A DNA stretch of 64,000 nt, from assembly GCA_012728375.1 (NCBI GenBank), contig JAAYFF010000081.1, positions 1 through 64,000 of the forward strand. The letters run 5' to 3'. Positions within the stretch are counted from its first letter, which is position 1; each line of letters begins with the position of its first letter. Both the position numbers and the translations under genes were made by a program. The notes beneath the pieces were generated by a model, which had not been told where the DNA came from, made no database searches, and saw only the letters and a list, made by a program, of their open reading frames with translations. Of this stretch, positions 54,629-63,623 are shown one piece after another. This DNA is from Bacillota bacterium. Its GTDB lineage: Bacteria > Bacillota > Dethiobacteria > DTU022 > UBA8154.

Positions 54629-56967
54629 GCGAAAAATTTTCGAAAATTGCCGCATTGGTCAAGGAAAGAGCAGAGCAAAAGTTTTCTTCGGAAGAGCTTG
54701 AAAAATTTGCCGGGCTGCTGAACAGGGCGGAGCCCACGAAAAATGCTTTAATGGTGGCGGAAAATCGCTACCTTCGCCGGGACGAGCGCGGCAATATTTG
54801 CGAAGATTGGGACGGGATGCTGCAGCGGGTGGCAAGGGATATTGCCACGGAACCAAACGGAGAGGTAAATGAAAAGCTGGCCTTCATTTTTTATAAGCTT
54901 ATGGATGCAGGGCTTTTTTTCCCCAACAGCCCCACGCTGATGAATGCAGGAACTCCTGTGCAGCAGCTTCAGGCCTGTTTTGTTCTGCCAATTGGCGATT
55001 CCATGGAAAGTATTTTTGAGTCCCTGAAATATTCCGCGCTAATTCAAAAGAGCGGGGGCGGTGTCGGCTATTTTATCGGCAATATTCGGCATAAAGGAGC
55101 TGTTGTTAAGTCTACGGGCGGACAGGCTTCCGGGCCCCTTTCATTTCTTTCCATTTTCGACAAGGTGAGCAACGAGATAAAGCAGGGAGGCAGAAGGCGG
55201 GGGGCCAGTCTGGCCACACTAAATTATGACCACCCCGATATTCTTGATTTTATTGACAGCAAGAGGCGGGGCGGAGAGTTGAGCAATTTTAACATTTCTG
55301 TCCGCGTGGATGATCGCTTTATGAACGCTGTGGAAAAAGATGAGGAATACGACCTTATCGATCCCACCGACAAACGTCCCACAGGCCGCAGGCTTAGGGC
55401 CAGAGATGTTTTTGAACGCATCGTGCAAAATGCCCATCGGAACGGGGAACCCGGCCTTCTTTTCTACGATGCCATTAACGCCGATAATCCAACCCCCCAT
55501 CTGGGAGAGATCGAAACCACCAACCCCTGCGGAGAACAACCTTTGCTACCCTTTGAGAGCTGCAACCTGGGAAGCCTGAACCTGGCGCGCATGCTGAAAA
55601 AAGAGGGATCCCGTTTTGTTCCCGATTGGGAGAAAATATGCCGGGCTGCACATATTGCCACCATTTTCCTGGACAGGGTGATTGATCGAAGCCGCGCTCC
55701 TATTCCTCAGATTGACACAATTATGAAGGGAAACCGTAAAATAGGACTGGGCATTATGGGGCTGGCTCAATATTTAATTAGGCAGGGTCTCCCCTACAAC
55801 TCGAAAGAAGGTTTTCAGGCTGCATCCGCGACCATAAAAGAGATCGTTGTGCAGTCTAAAGTAGCCTCCTGGCAACTTGCCGAAGAAAAAGGAAATTTCC
55901 CCAATTACAGCGGATCTGTTTGGGACAGGCTCGGCCTTCCCCAGCGCAATGCGGCAACCTCTACCATTGCCCCAACCGGTTCCCTTTCCATCTTTGCAAA
56001 TGCGTCTCCCAGTGCGGAGCCTCTTTTTGGAGTTGGTTTCGCGCGGCATATTCTCGATGGACATATTGTGCAGATTGATTCTGTTTTTGAGGAAATGTGG
56101 CGGGAATATGCGGGCAGTGAACTTCCTATAGAATTAAAGGAAAAAATCGGTAAAAAGGGTCCCGGCGGGATTCAGGATTTAGAAGAAGTTCCAAAAGAGC
56201 TGCGCCGAATCTTTTTATGCGCTCACGATATCCATCCTCTGGATCATATCAGGATGCAGGCCGCGCTGCAGGAATGGGTGGACAATGCCGTCTCCAAGAC
56301 CATTAACGCTCCTCACGACGCAACGCTGGATGATTGCCGCGAGGCTTTTTGGCAAGCTTGGAAAATGGGCGTTAAAGGTATTACCTATTACCGCGACGGC
56401 TCCAGGGAAGGGCAGGTCATAAGTCCTGTATCGCAAGAAGCCGGCGCTGCCGGCTTGCAGGAAACCTCTTCCCGTCCGGACAAGGGGGCTGTTCCGAGGG
56501 TGCGCCCTGAAACAACCTATGGCCAGACAACCCGCAAGAGGATTGGTTTTTGCGGAAAGCTTTATGTAACCGTAAACAAGGAGATAACTCCTGACGGAGA
56601 GGAACGCATCTGCGAAGTTTTTACTTCTGTGGGAGAAGAGGGCTGTCCGCCCCTTTCCAATGCCTTGGCCAAAATAATTTCCATTTCCATCCGCGCCGGC
56701 GTTGATATTGATGAAATCGTAGAAAACCTACGGGAGGAAAAATGCCCTTCCTGCATTATGCATCCGGAGACGACTGTGCTTTCCTGTACGGATTTTATCG
56801 GCCAGGAGTTGGCTAAAGCGGCAAAAGGAAAAATTGCCTACCGCCCCGGGGTTGCCGGGGGGCCGAAAAGTATTCGCATCTGTCCCAGCTGCAAAATCGG
56901 CTATATGATTCCGGATGCCCTTTGCAGTTATTGTGACCATTGCGGCTACAGCACATGCGGAGGTTAG
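54625..56967 (+). CDS. nrdJ: Adenosylcobalamin-dependent (class II) ribonucleotide reductase
   Basis: A 780-residue enzyme that reduces ribonucleotides to deoxyribonucleotides without oxygen. Key parts: QACFVLPIGDSMESIFESL with the first redox Cys, the Asn-Cys-Glu catalytic loop NPCGEQPLLPFESCNLGSLNL, PTGSLSIFANASPSAEPLFGVGFAR, and a C-terminal TSCPD-type region (GFCGKLYVTVNKEITPDGEERICEVF) with a last Cys-rich segment (CPSCKIGYMIPDALCSYCDHCGYSTC) that probably binds zinc and holds the reducing cysteines. No separate NrdAB or NrdDG in the window. TTG start coupled to the HTH gene. Confidence 0.95.
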   Translation: MSEKFSKIAALVKERAEQKFSSEELEKFAGLLNRAEPTKNALMVAENRYLRRDERGNICEDWDGMLQRVARDIATEPNGEVNEKLAFIFYKLMDAGLFFPNSPTLMNAGTPVQQLQACFVLPIGDSMESIFESLKYSALIQKSGGGVGYFIGNIRHKGAVVKSTGGQASGPLSFLSIFDKVSNEIKQGGRRRGASLATLNYDHPDILDFIDSKRRGGELSNFNISVRVDDRFMNAVEKDEEYDLIDPTDKRPTGRRLRARDVFERIVQNAHRNGEPGLLFYDAINADNPTPHLGEIETTNPCGEQPLLPFESCNLGSLNLARMLKKEGSRFVPDWEKICRAAHIATIFLDRVIDRSRAPIPQIDTIMKGNRKIGLGIMGLAQYLIRQGLPYNSKEGFQAASATIKEIVVQSKVASWQLAEEKGNFPNYSGSVWDRLGLPQRNAATSTIAPTGSLSIFANASPSAEPLFGVGFARHILDGHIVQIDSVFEEMWREYAGSELPIELKEKIGKKGPGGIQDLEEVPKELRRIFLCAHDIHPLDHIRMQAALQEWVDNAVSKTINAPHDATLDDCREAFWQAWKMGVKGITYYRDGSREGQVISPVSQEAGAAGLQETSSRPDKGAVPRVRPETTYGQTTRKRIGFCGKLYVTVNKEITPDGEERICEVFTSVGEEGCPPLSNALAKIISISIRAGVDIDEIVENLREEKCPSCIMHPETTVLSCTDFIGQELAKAAKGKIAYRPGVAGGPKSIRICPSCKIGYMIPDALCSYCDHCGYSTCGG

Positions 56968-57015
56968 GTGCCGGCCGCTCCGGCGCGGGTACCATTGGGA
57001 CCGGAATAAAAAAGG

Positions 57016-58551
57016 TTATCGTCTCAAAGTATTCCGGGAACTGCTTCCAAAGGCCGGTCCAGCTGAAAGTAACAGGAAAAAAAAGCAGAGATAGAGGAAA
57101 TAATCTCCTAAGAGCCGGTATAAGGTTAAACGGAAGGGAAAAGTTGTTTCCAGAATGGCAAATCCCTCTTGCTGAAGGGGCATCCGCAACACTTCATTGC
57201 CGTGATAATTAAAAGAAATTGTATAGCCCGTATTGGCTACCTGGGTTACGCCCACTCCTGTCTCCACAGCCCTGACGGCAGCGGCGCGGGCGTGCTGGTC
57301 CAGGCCGATACTATCGAGGAACCAGGCATTGTTGGTCAGGACAAAAATATGCTCCGCGCCTTTCCGGGCGAGATCCAGTGCAGGGCGGGGAAAATACGAT
57401 TCGAAACAGACTATTCCCCCAAAGGTGCTGCCTTTCAGGGAAAAGACAGGAGTTTCGGCTCCTGGGGTGTACTTTCCCAAAGAAATGTTTAGTTTCAGGA
57501 ACTCATTGATAAAAGCAGAAAAAGGAAAATACTCGGCTAGCGGAACAAGGCGGATTTTATCATAACGGGCAGTTTCCCAGGAGGCCTTGCCGGGGGTCTG
57601 AAAAAGGATGGAGTTGTATATGTTTGTGTTTTCTTTATATATGGCCCCAAAAAAGATGGCAGCCCCCGTTTTTTGAGCCAGACCCGCGAGTTGGTCCTTC
57701 ACCGTTGGATTATTTTTGATGACGCGGCTTGAGAGAACGGTTTCCGGCCATACCATGAGATCCAGGGGGCTTTCCTGCAGTGCAGCCTTTTTAGACAGGT
57801 CCAGGTAGCGTCTAAAATTCCGGTTAGCCAGGGTTTGGTCGAGGATTTCTTCTTGGGGGATATTGCCCTGAAAAAGGGCCAGGCGGAGGGGTTCCTCCCT
57901 TTCCGCCTCAGGGAAAAGAGGGGGCAGAAGCATTCCGCACAGGAAAAGTAAAATAAATAATGCAGAGGGCAGGATGAGTTTTTGCCCTGTTTTTTGCCAG
58001 GCCAAAAAGACAATAACCTGGAAGAGAACCATCAGGAAAGCGAGGCCCCAGTAACCGTAAAGGGCTGCGTTTTGCATTATAAGGCTATAACCTACCTGGC
58101 TGTACCCCAAAAAACCTCCTGTATGTCCAAGCAGTCCGAAGGAGCGCAGTTTCTCCAGCAGGACCCATAAGGACGGCGCACCCAAAGAAAGAGAATAGAG
58201 GTTTCCTTTCTTTAAAAGGAGCGAGAATCCCGCAGCGAACAGCGCGAAGAAGAAAGAGGAGTAAACAGAGGCGATGATAACGACGAGGCAGCCATACAGG
58301 GGGGGAAGGAGAAAGTTGACGGAAAGAGACATGTATGCATGCAGGTATAAGAAAAAAAGAAGACCGGCCAGCGCACCACCCCAAAAGCATTGTTTCCAGG
58401 ATGCTTTTTTTTTCAGGCAATAGAAAAAAAGGGGCAGAAGGGAAAACCAGGCCACAAAACCAAAGTTACAGCGGGGAAAGCTGATAATTAGAAGAATTGC
58501 CGACAGAAAAGGGAGATAATAACCTTTGCGGTAAAAGTTCAGAAGTTTCAT
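57016..58551 (-). CDS. lnt: Apolipoprotein N-acyltransferase
   Basis: A 511-residue enzyme. About seven membrane helices in the first 220 residues are followed by a nitrilase-type domain with the catalytic Glu in MVWPETVLSS, Lys in YDKIRLVPLAEYFPF and Cys in GGIVCFESYFP, all intact, and a final membrane helix. It N-acylates the lipid-modified Cys of lipoproteins at the outer face of the membrane. Lnt is typical of bacteria with an outer membrane and of actinobacteria, and unusual in low-GC Gram-positives. Monocistronic, convergent with nrdJ. Confidence 0.92.
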   Translation of the reverse strand: MKLLNFYRKGYYLPFLSAILLIISFPRCNFGFVAWFSLLPLFFYCLKKKASWKQCFWGGALAGLLFFLYLHAYMSLSVNFLLPPLYGCLVVIIASVYSSFFFALFAAGFSLLLKKGNLYSLSLGAPSLWVLLEKLRSFGLLGHTGGFLGYSQVGYSLIMQNAALYGYWGLAFLMVLFQVIVFLAWQKTGQKLILPSALFILLFLCGMLLPPLFPEAEREEPLRLALFQGNIPQEEILDQTLANRNFRRYLDLSKKAALQESPLDLMVWPETVLSSRVIKNNPTVKDQLAGLAQKTGAAIFFGAIYKENTNIYNSILFQTPGKASWETARYDKIRLVPLAEYFPFSAFINEFLKLNISLGKYTPGAETPVFSLKGSTFGGIVCFESYFPRPALDLARKGAEHIFVLTNNAWFLDSIGLDQHARAAAVRAVETGVGVTQVANTGYTISFNYHGNEVLRMPLQQEGFAILETTFPFRLTLYRLLGDYFLYLCFFFLLLSAGPAFGSSSRNTLRR

Positions 58552-58787
58552 TTAGCTGTCCCTTCAATAAAAAAAACCTGTTTTGTTTAATTGTAACAAA
58601 GATTCTTTTCTTCGTGAAGTAGCTGCAGGATCGGCAATTCTTGCGGCCTTTAAAGGCTGCCGGTTGTTATGTCAGCCTCATAATACTGATATCGCTGCGG
58701 CATAGAAATATCATTGGCATCAGTATTTCCCACTTTGCCATCGGAAATTACCTGGTGCTTACTCATTTTTGGGATGTATTGTTCTAA

Positions 58788-58812
58788 CGTAACTGCTCAG
58801 CTTAGGAGATAA
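58788..58812 (+). repeat. Copy of the dispersed repeat upstream of the activase pseudogene
   Basis: CGTAACTGCTCAGCTTAGGA, 44 bases before the TTG start, matches the inverted copies at 11719 and 33334 for most of its length. The remaining 240 bases of the gap back to lnt hold no recognisable gene. Confidence 0.5.
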
Positions 58813-58831
58813 CTTTCTGGAGGGAAAAATA

Positions 58832-59962
58832 TTGAAGACGCTTGGCATCTGTATCGGCTCTTCCGATATCAGCCTGGTGATCCTGGAAAAGGTTAAAGAG
58901 CTGATCCATATAGAAAAAGTAGAAGTAAAGCCCCATGAAGGCAACCCTGCCGCAGCCTTGGGGAAGATGCTGGACAACAACCTGCTGCGGCAAATGGATG
59001 GCGTAGCCGTTACCGGCAGAAAACTGAAAAACAAGCTGCAAACATCTTCCCTGGCTGAGCCCGAAGCTGTGGAATATGCTTATGCGTACCTGCGGGAGCG
59101 GTATCCGGAGGTCGATGTGATCGTCAGTGCCGGCGGAGAAACATTTATTGCCTATAAATTGGATTCAACAGGCCGCATCGTCAATGTATTTACCGGAAAT
59201 AAATGTGCATCCGGAACAGGTGAATTCTTTTTGCAGCAGATAAAAAGAATGGATCTGCAGTTGGAAGAGGCAGTCAATTGTGCCGAGCTGGATAATCCTT
59301 ATCAGGTCGCGGGCCGGTGTTCCGTTTTTTGTAAAAGCGACTGCACCCATGCCTTAAATAAAGGCACGCCCAAGGAACAGGTAGTGGCAGGGCTCAGCCG
59401 CATGCTGGCCACAAAAATCCTGGAGATATTGGAAAAGACGGAGTATAAAAAAGTCATGCTGGTGGGCGGCGTTTCCGCAAACCGGGCTGTCGTCGGCTTT
59501 TTGCGCAAGGAAATTTCCGAATTATACATACCGGCTGAGGCCGCATATTTTGAAGCCCTGGGCGCTGCCCTGCGGGCACAGGAAGCCCGAACAAAAACCC
59601 TGACTCTGGTTGAGGAATTATTGGGACAAGCAGGCACTTCTTTTGCATTCCTGCCTGATCTAAACAATTTTCTTCCCATGGTTACCTATAAAGAAGCACA
59701 CCGAGGGGAAATCAAGGCAGGAGATATTTGCATCTTGGGATTGGACGTGGGTTCCACGACAACAAAGGCCGTGCTCATGCGCAAAGCTGATCAGGCTTGT
59801 TTTGGCCGCCTGTTATCTGCGGACCAACGGCGATCCGGTGAGCGCGGCCAGAAACTGTTATGCAGAGATCAACCGGGCCTGCGGGAAGCAAAAAGTAAAA
59901 ATTATTGGTTTGGGGGTAACGGGATCAGGCCGGCAGATTGCCGCTCTGCATGCCGGGTCTGA
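58832..59962 (+). CDS. Activase fragment 1: first ASKHA ATPase domain
   Basis: A 376-codon frame starting at TTG with GGAGGG seven bases upstream. Residues 1-260 are a complete BcrAD/BadFG-type ATPase domain (LGICIGSSDISLVILEK, CASGTGEFFLQQ with the cluster-ligand type Cys, GRCSVFCKSDCTHALNKG, VGGVSANRAVV). At about 308 the second domain begins (ILGLDVGSTTTKAVLMRKADQ), then the frame is lost and the last 50 codons are out-of-frame read-through (ACFGRLLSADQRR onwards). Confidence 0.7.
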   Translation: MKTLGICIGSSDISLVILEKVKELIHIEKVEVKPHEGNPAAALGKMLDNNLLRQMDGVAVTGRKLKNKLQTSSLAEPEAVEYAYAYLRERYPEVDVIVSAGGETFIAYKLDSTGRIVNVFTGNKCASGTGEFFLQQIKRMDLQLEEAVNCAELDNPYQVAGRCSVFCKSDCTHALNKGTPKEQVVAGLSRMLATKILEILEKTEYKKVMLVGGVSANRAVVGFLRKEISELYIPAEAAYFEALGAALRAQEARTKTLTLVEELLGQAGTSFAFLPDLNNFLPMVTYKEAHRGEIKAGDICILGLDVGSTTTKAVLMRKADQACFGRLLSADQRRSGERGQKLLCRDQPGLREAKSKNYWFGGNGIRPADCRSACRV

Positions 59963-62546
59963 GGCAGTGATCAATGAAATAATTGCCCATGCCACGGCAG
60001 CCGTTTATTTTGATGCGGAGGTTGATACGATCTTTGAAATTGGAGGCCAGGATGCCAAATACACTTACCTTACCAATGGCGTGGCTTCCGACTATGCCAT
60101 GAATGAAGCCTGTTCAGCGGGAACGGGCTCTTTTTTGGAAGAAGCGGCAAGGGAATCCCTCTCCATCCGCACAGAGGAGTTGGGTGACATTGCTTTGACG
60201 AGCAAAAGGCCCCTTAATTTCAATGACCAATGTGCCGCCTTTATCGGCAGCGATATCAAAAGCGCCATTCAAGAAGGAGCTGCTGCCGGTGACGTGGCCG
60301 CAGGTCTGGTGTATTCCGTCTGCCAAAATTATCTCAACCGGGTCAAAGGGAACCGCGCTGTGGGCCAACGGGTCTTTATGCAGGGCGGCGTCTGCTACAA
60401 TAAGGCCGTGCCCCTGGCCATGGCAGGGCTGCTGGGCAAGGAAATTATTGTCCCACCGGAACCCGGTTTAATGGGTGCCTTCGGCGTTGCCCTGGAAGTG
60501 AAGAACAGATTGGAGCTGGGGCTGCTGGAACCTGCGGAGTTCAACTTGGAAGAGCTGGCAATGCTGGAACTGCAATATTTGGAACCTTTCACCTGCCGTG
60601 GGGGCAAGGAACAATGCGACCTGAAGTGTACCATCAGCCGGTTTTTAATTGGCGGAAAAATTTACCCGTTTGGCGGCAGCTGCAATAGGTATGTTAACTT
60701 GATCCGGGGCAAGGAAAATTTTTTTGCAAATTCCGTGGATCTTGTCAGGCAGAGGGAGAAAATTTTAACGGAAAAATATACTGCCGCGGAAAAAGAGGGG
60801 CTTTTATCTGCCCGGGACAATAAAACAGTTGCCATTAATTATTCCCTAATGACGCATGCGCTGTTTCCCCTGTACCATGGTTTTTTTGACGCCCTGGGCT
60901 TTCGGGTGCTCCTCGGCAAAGAGGTTGATGAGCAGGGGATGAAAAGAAGAGGGGCTGAATTTTGCTATCCGGTGGAGCTCGCCCACGGCACCCTGCAGGG
61001 ACTAATCAAAACCGGCGCGCACACATATTTCCTGCCGTTCGTCAAAGCTCTGCCCAAGGCAAAGTTTGCGCAGACCAGCGTGAGCTGCCCCATGGTTCAA
61101 TCGGAACAGTTTTATCTGCAAGCTGCTTTCCATGAACTGTCGGGCCGGGTTCTCAGCCCTGTCCTTGACTTTTCAGAGGGTTATGCTTCGCCGTTGCCTG
61201 CTTTTATCAAGATGGCCGGGATGCTTGGGGTAAAAAAAGCCCTGGCTGAGAAAGCATTTTACAAAGGCGTTGCCGACCAGGAAGCATTCATAAAGCGGTG
61301 CAAAAAAATGGGCCGGGAGTTCTTGCGCGATTTGGAGGCACAGCCGGAAAAAATCGCCATCGTGCTTTTTGGCAGGCCCTATAACGCCTTTACCTCGCTG
61401 GCTAATATGGGAATCCCGAAAAAATTCGTTTCCAGAGGCTACAGTATTATTCCCCATGAATTCCTGTCTCTTAGCGGTGAGCAGCCGGAGGATTATATGT
61501 ATTGGGCTACCGGACAATCGATTCTGCAGGCGGCCAAATATGTCAGCAGGCATCCCCGTTTATTCCCCGTTTATATTACGAATTTCAGCTGCGGGCCGGA
61601 TTCTTTTTTAATCGGTTATTTCCGCAAAATTATGGGCAACAAGCCGTCCCTGACCCTGGAACTGGATAGCCATACGGCAGATGCGGGGCTGGATACGCGC
61701 ATTGAAGCTTTTCTGGATGTGGTAACAAGCTATCTTAAAAATAACCACAGGAAAGAAAGGGAAGATACCGGCTTCAGGGCGGCGAAAGTGCTCAGCGATG
61801 ATGAAAAGACCTGGGTAGTAGATTCAAAAGGGAAAAGATACGAGCTGACTGATCCAAAGGTGCATGTCCTCTTGCCTTCCATGGGCGACTTTGCCTCACA
61901 GTTGCTGGCTGCCGTCTTAAGGCGCGTGGGTATCAATGCAAGCCATGTATCTGCCCCGGCAACCAGGGAACTGTATACCGGCAGGGGACTCTCCTCCTGC
62001 AAAGAGTGCCTTCCCTTGACGCTGACGGTGGGCAGCCTGGTAAACTATTTAGAGCAAAGAGGAGAAAAGGACGAAATCCTGGTATATTTTATGCCCAAAA
62101 CATCCGGTCCCTGTCGCTTTGGCCAGTATCATGCCTTTATGAATAATCTTATTGAAAAAATGCAGCTTCAAGATGTAGCCTTAATGACCCTGGCCAGCGA
62201 AAACAGCTATGCAGGTTTTGGAACGAAAATCTCACTTAGGTTATGGCAGGCAATAGTAATCAGTGACGTCATGGAAGATATCTACAGTGCCGTCTTGACT
62301 CTTGCCGGAGATAAAGAAAAGGCGCTTCAAATCTATGACGGCGTGTGCCAAAAGATCCGGCGGAGCATGGAAAAGGATGACTGGAAGGGAGTAAAAAGCG
62401 TCCTAAAGGAGGCAGCCGGCACCTTGCGAACCATTAAAAAAACGCGTAAGTTAAACGAGGTGCCCGTTGTTTCCCTTATCGGAGAAATATATGTGCGCAG
62501 GGACGGCTTTTCCAGGCAATATCTCGTGGAAAGGCTGGCCCGGTAA
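59802..62546 (+). CDS. Activase fragment 2: second ATPase domain, DUF2229-like and C-terminal regions
   Basis: A 914-codon frame, in the +1 frame relative to fragment 1. It continues the second ATPase domain (YLRTNGDPVSAARNCYAEI, GVTGSGRQ, EIGGQDAKYTYL, ACSAGTGSFLEEAA, FMQGGVCYNKAVPLAM), then from about 270 the DUF2229-like region (RGGKEQCDLKCTISRF, GGSCNRYVNLIRG, GAEFCYPVELAHGTLQGLI) and from about 630 a HgdB-related part (SCKECLPLTLTVGSLV, PKTSGPCRFGQYHAFM). It ends at TAA 62544-62546, where relatives would continue. Confidence 0.7.
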   Translation: MAACYLRTNGDPVSAARNCYAEINRACGKQKVKIIGLGVTGSGRQIAALHAGSEAVINEIIAHATAAVYFDAEVDTIFEIGGQDAKYTYLTNGVASDYAMNEACSAGTGSFLEEAARESLSIRTEELGDIALTSKRPLNFNDQCAAFIGSDIKSAIQEGAAAGDVAAGLVYSVCQNYLNRVKGNRAVGQRVFMQGGVCYNKAVPLAMAGLLGKEIIVPPEPGLMGAFGVALEVKNRLELGLLEPAEFNLEELAMLELQYLEPFTCRGGKEQCDLKCTISRFLIGGKIYPFGGSCNRYVNLIRGKENFFANSVDLVRQREKILTEKYTAAEKEGLLSARDNKTVAINYSLMTHALFPLYHGFFDALGFRVLLGKEVDEQGMKRRGAEFCYPVELAHGTLQGLIKTGAHTYFLPFVKALPKAKFAQTSVSCPMVQSEQFYLQAAFHELSGRVLSPVLDFSEGYASPLPAFIKMAGMLGVKKALAEKAFYKGVADQEAFIKRCKKMGREFLRDLEAQPEKIAIVLFGRPYNAFTSLANMGIPKKFVSRGYSIIPHEFLSLSGEQPEDYMYWATGQSILQAAKYVSRHPRLFPVYITNFSCGPDSFLIGYFRKIMGNKPSLTLELDSHTADAGLDTRIEAFLDVVTSYLKNNHRKEREDTGFRAAKVLSDDEKTWVVDSKGKRYELTDPKVHVLLPSMGDFASQLLAAVLRRVGINASHVSAPATRELYTGRGLSSCKECLPLTLTVGSLVNYLEQRGEKDEILVYFMPKTSGPCRFGQYHAFMNNLIEKMQLQDVALMTLASENSYAGFGTKISLRLWQAIVISDVMEDIYSAVLTLAGDKEKALQIYDGVCQKIRRSMEKDDWKGVKSVLKEAAGTLRTIKKTRKLNEVPVVSLIGEIYVRRDGFSRQYLVERLAR

Positions 62547-62552
62547 GGCATC

Positions 62553-62807
62553 ATGGTAAGAACCGCACCAGTAACCGAATGGCTGCATTACTGTGATTAC
62601 AATATCATCAAAAATATTAACGAAACCCCTCTGAAAAACAGAATGAAGACGCAACTGATTCAACAGGTAAAACGTTTTTATGAAAGAGAGATTAAAACTA
62701 TCCTTACCCAATCAGGCTTTTATCATGTTCACCTCATCAAGATCGATGAAATGCTGAAACAGTCTCGCATCTTATGTCGCCGCAGTTCAATTCAGAAGCT
62801 CTGCTGA
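62553..62807 (+). CDS. Activase fragment 3
   Basis: An 84-codon frame in the same frame as fragment 2, two codons after its stop. VRTAPVTEWLHYCDYNIIKNINE fits the continuation of the C-terminal region. The last dozen codons (RILCRRSSIQKLC) are out of frame. Probably not expressed as a separate protein. Confidence 0.5.
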   Translation: MVRTAPVTEWLHYCDYNIIKNINETPLKNRMKTQLIQQVKRFYEREIKTILTQSGFYHVHLIKIDEMLKQSRILCRRSSIQKLC

Positions 62808-63121
62808 CCACCGCAGCCGCTTTTTACGAAGCAGTGGAAGACGCAGACGGCATAATTTCCATCGGCCCGTTCGGCTGTATGCTGAGCAGGATAGCGGAAT
62901 CAATAATAACCGCGAAACTGTCCGCCACAAAAATAGATGTGGCCAGAGATAAAAAACTGGTGGCCGAAGTAATGAAGTATCATCCGTCAATTCCCCATCT
63001 CGCTGTGGAGACGGACGGCAATCCGTTTCCTCAGGTGATCGAAGCGCGTTTTGAAGTGTTTTGTATGCAGGTCAAGCGAGTGCATCAAACAGCCATGGAA
63101 GTAAAGGCGGCCATAAATTAG
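62774..63121 (+). CDS. Activase fragment 4: C-terminal end
   Basis: A 115-codon frame, shifted relative to fragment 3. GIISIGPFGCMLSRIAESI and HLAVETDGNPFPQVIEARFEVFCMQVKRV are the conserved end of activase-related proteins. It has no convincing ribosome binding site of its own. Confidence 0.6.
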   Translation: MSPQFNSEALLTTAAAFYEAVEDADGIISIGPFGCMLSRIAESIITAKLSATKIDVARDKKLVAEVMKYHPSIPHLAVETDGNPFPQVIEARFEVFCMQVKRVHQTAMEVKAAIN

Positions 63122-63322
63122 AAAGAAAATGGTAGGGAATGTTTTTTTATCAAAGTGTTCGTAACATTAGCGTTTTCAATAGTCCCAGGTTAACCGATAT
63201 CTCCTGTTTTACTGCAAAACCGGTGAAAATATTATTGACGATTAACTGTAAATATGTTTTAATTAGTATTGGTTTAATTGCCCTGCTTATTAATTTTAAT
63301 TTATTACTGGGAGGGGAAAGTT

Positions 63323-63496
63323 GTGGCGGCAAAAGTTGATCCTAATAAGTGCACAGGTTGTGGAACTTGTGAAGATGTTTGTCCCGTGGAGTGTATTAAA
63401 GTAAATGATGTAGCTGTGATTAATGAAAGTGAATGCAGCGAATGTGGAACCTGTGTTGATGAATGTCCCCAAGAAGCTATTGAATTGGCCGATTAA
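63323..63496 (+). CDS. Two-cluster 4Fe-4S ferredoxin
   Basis: A 57-residue clostridial-type ferredoxin with CTGCGTCEDVCPVEC and CSECGTCVDECP, each supplying three Cys to one cluster and the fourth to the other. The frame is open from 63278, but GTG 63323 with GGAGGGG six bases upstream gives the usual length. Likely electron carrier for POR and the Fe-S flavoproteins. Monocistronic, with a strong terminator. Confidence 0.95.
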   Translation: MAAKVDPNKCTGCGTCEDVCPVECIKVNDVAVINESECSECGTCVDECPQEAIELAD

Positions 63497-63520
63497 TTTT
63501 ACATTAAAAACAATGCTAAA

Positions 63521-63550
63521 ATACGCCGCTTTTAATGCGGCGTATTTTAT
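63521..63550 (+). terminator. Intrinsic terminator of the ferredoxin gene
   Basis: Perfect 9-bp stem ATACGCCGC / GCGGCGTAT, followed by TTTATT. Confidence 0.8.
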
Positions 63551-63623
63551 TGCCGCGGTTTTCGTTTTCTTTTTTTATTATCCACAGTGCTCCTGATCGG
63601 CGGATGAAATGCGGAAGGTTTTT

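Larger units (their letters stand above)
58832..63121 (+). pseudogene. 2-hydroxyacyl-CoA dehydratase activase-family gene, broken by three lesions
   Basis: Read through, this is one coding region of about 1430 residues, the usual length of large activase-related proteins: two BcrAD/BadFG ASKHA-ATPase domains, a DUF2229-like region and a dehydratase-related C-terminus. Three events break it. First, an extra T near 59798-59801 shifts the frame (DQAVLAACYLRTNGDP is restored if it is removed). Second, an in-frame TAA at 62544-62546 separates ERLAR from GIMVRTAPVTEW. Third, one missing base near 62763-62770 shifts the frame before MSPQFNSE. The rest still codes for conserved sequence, so the decay is recent or partly an assembly matter. 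Confidence 0.75.
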
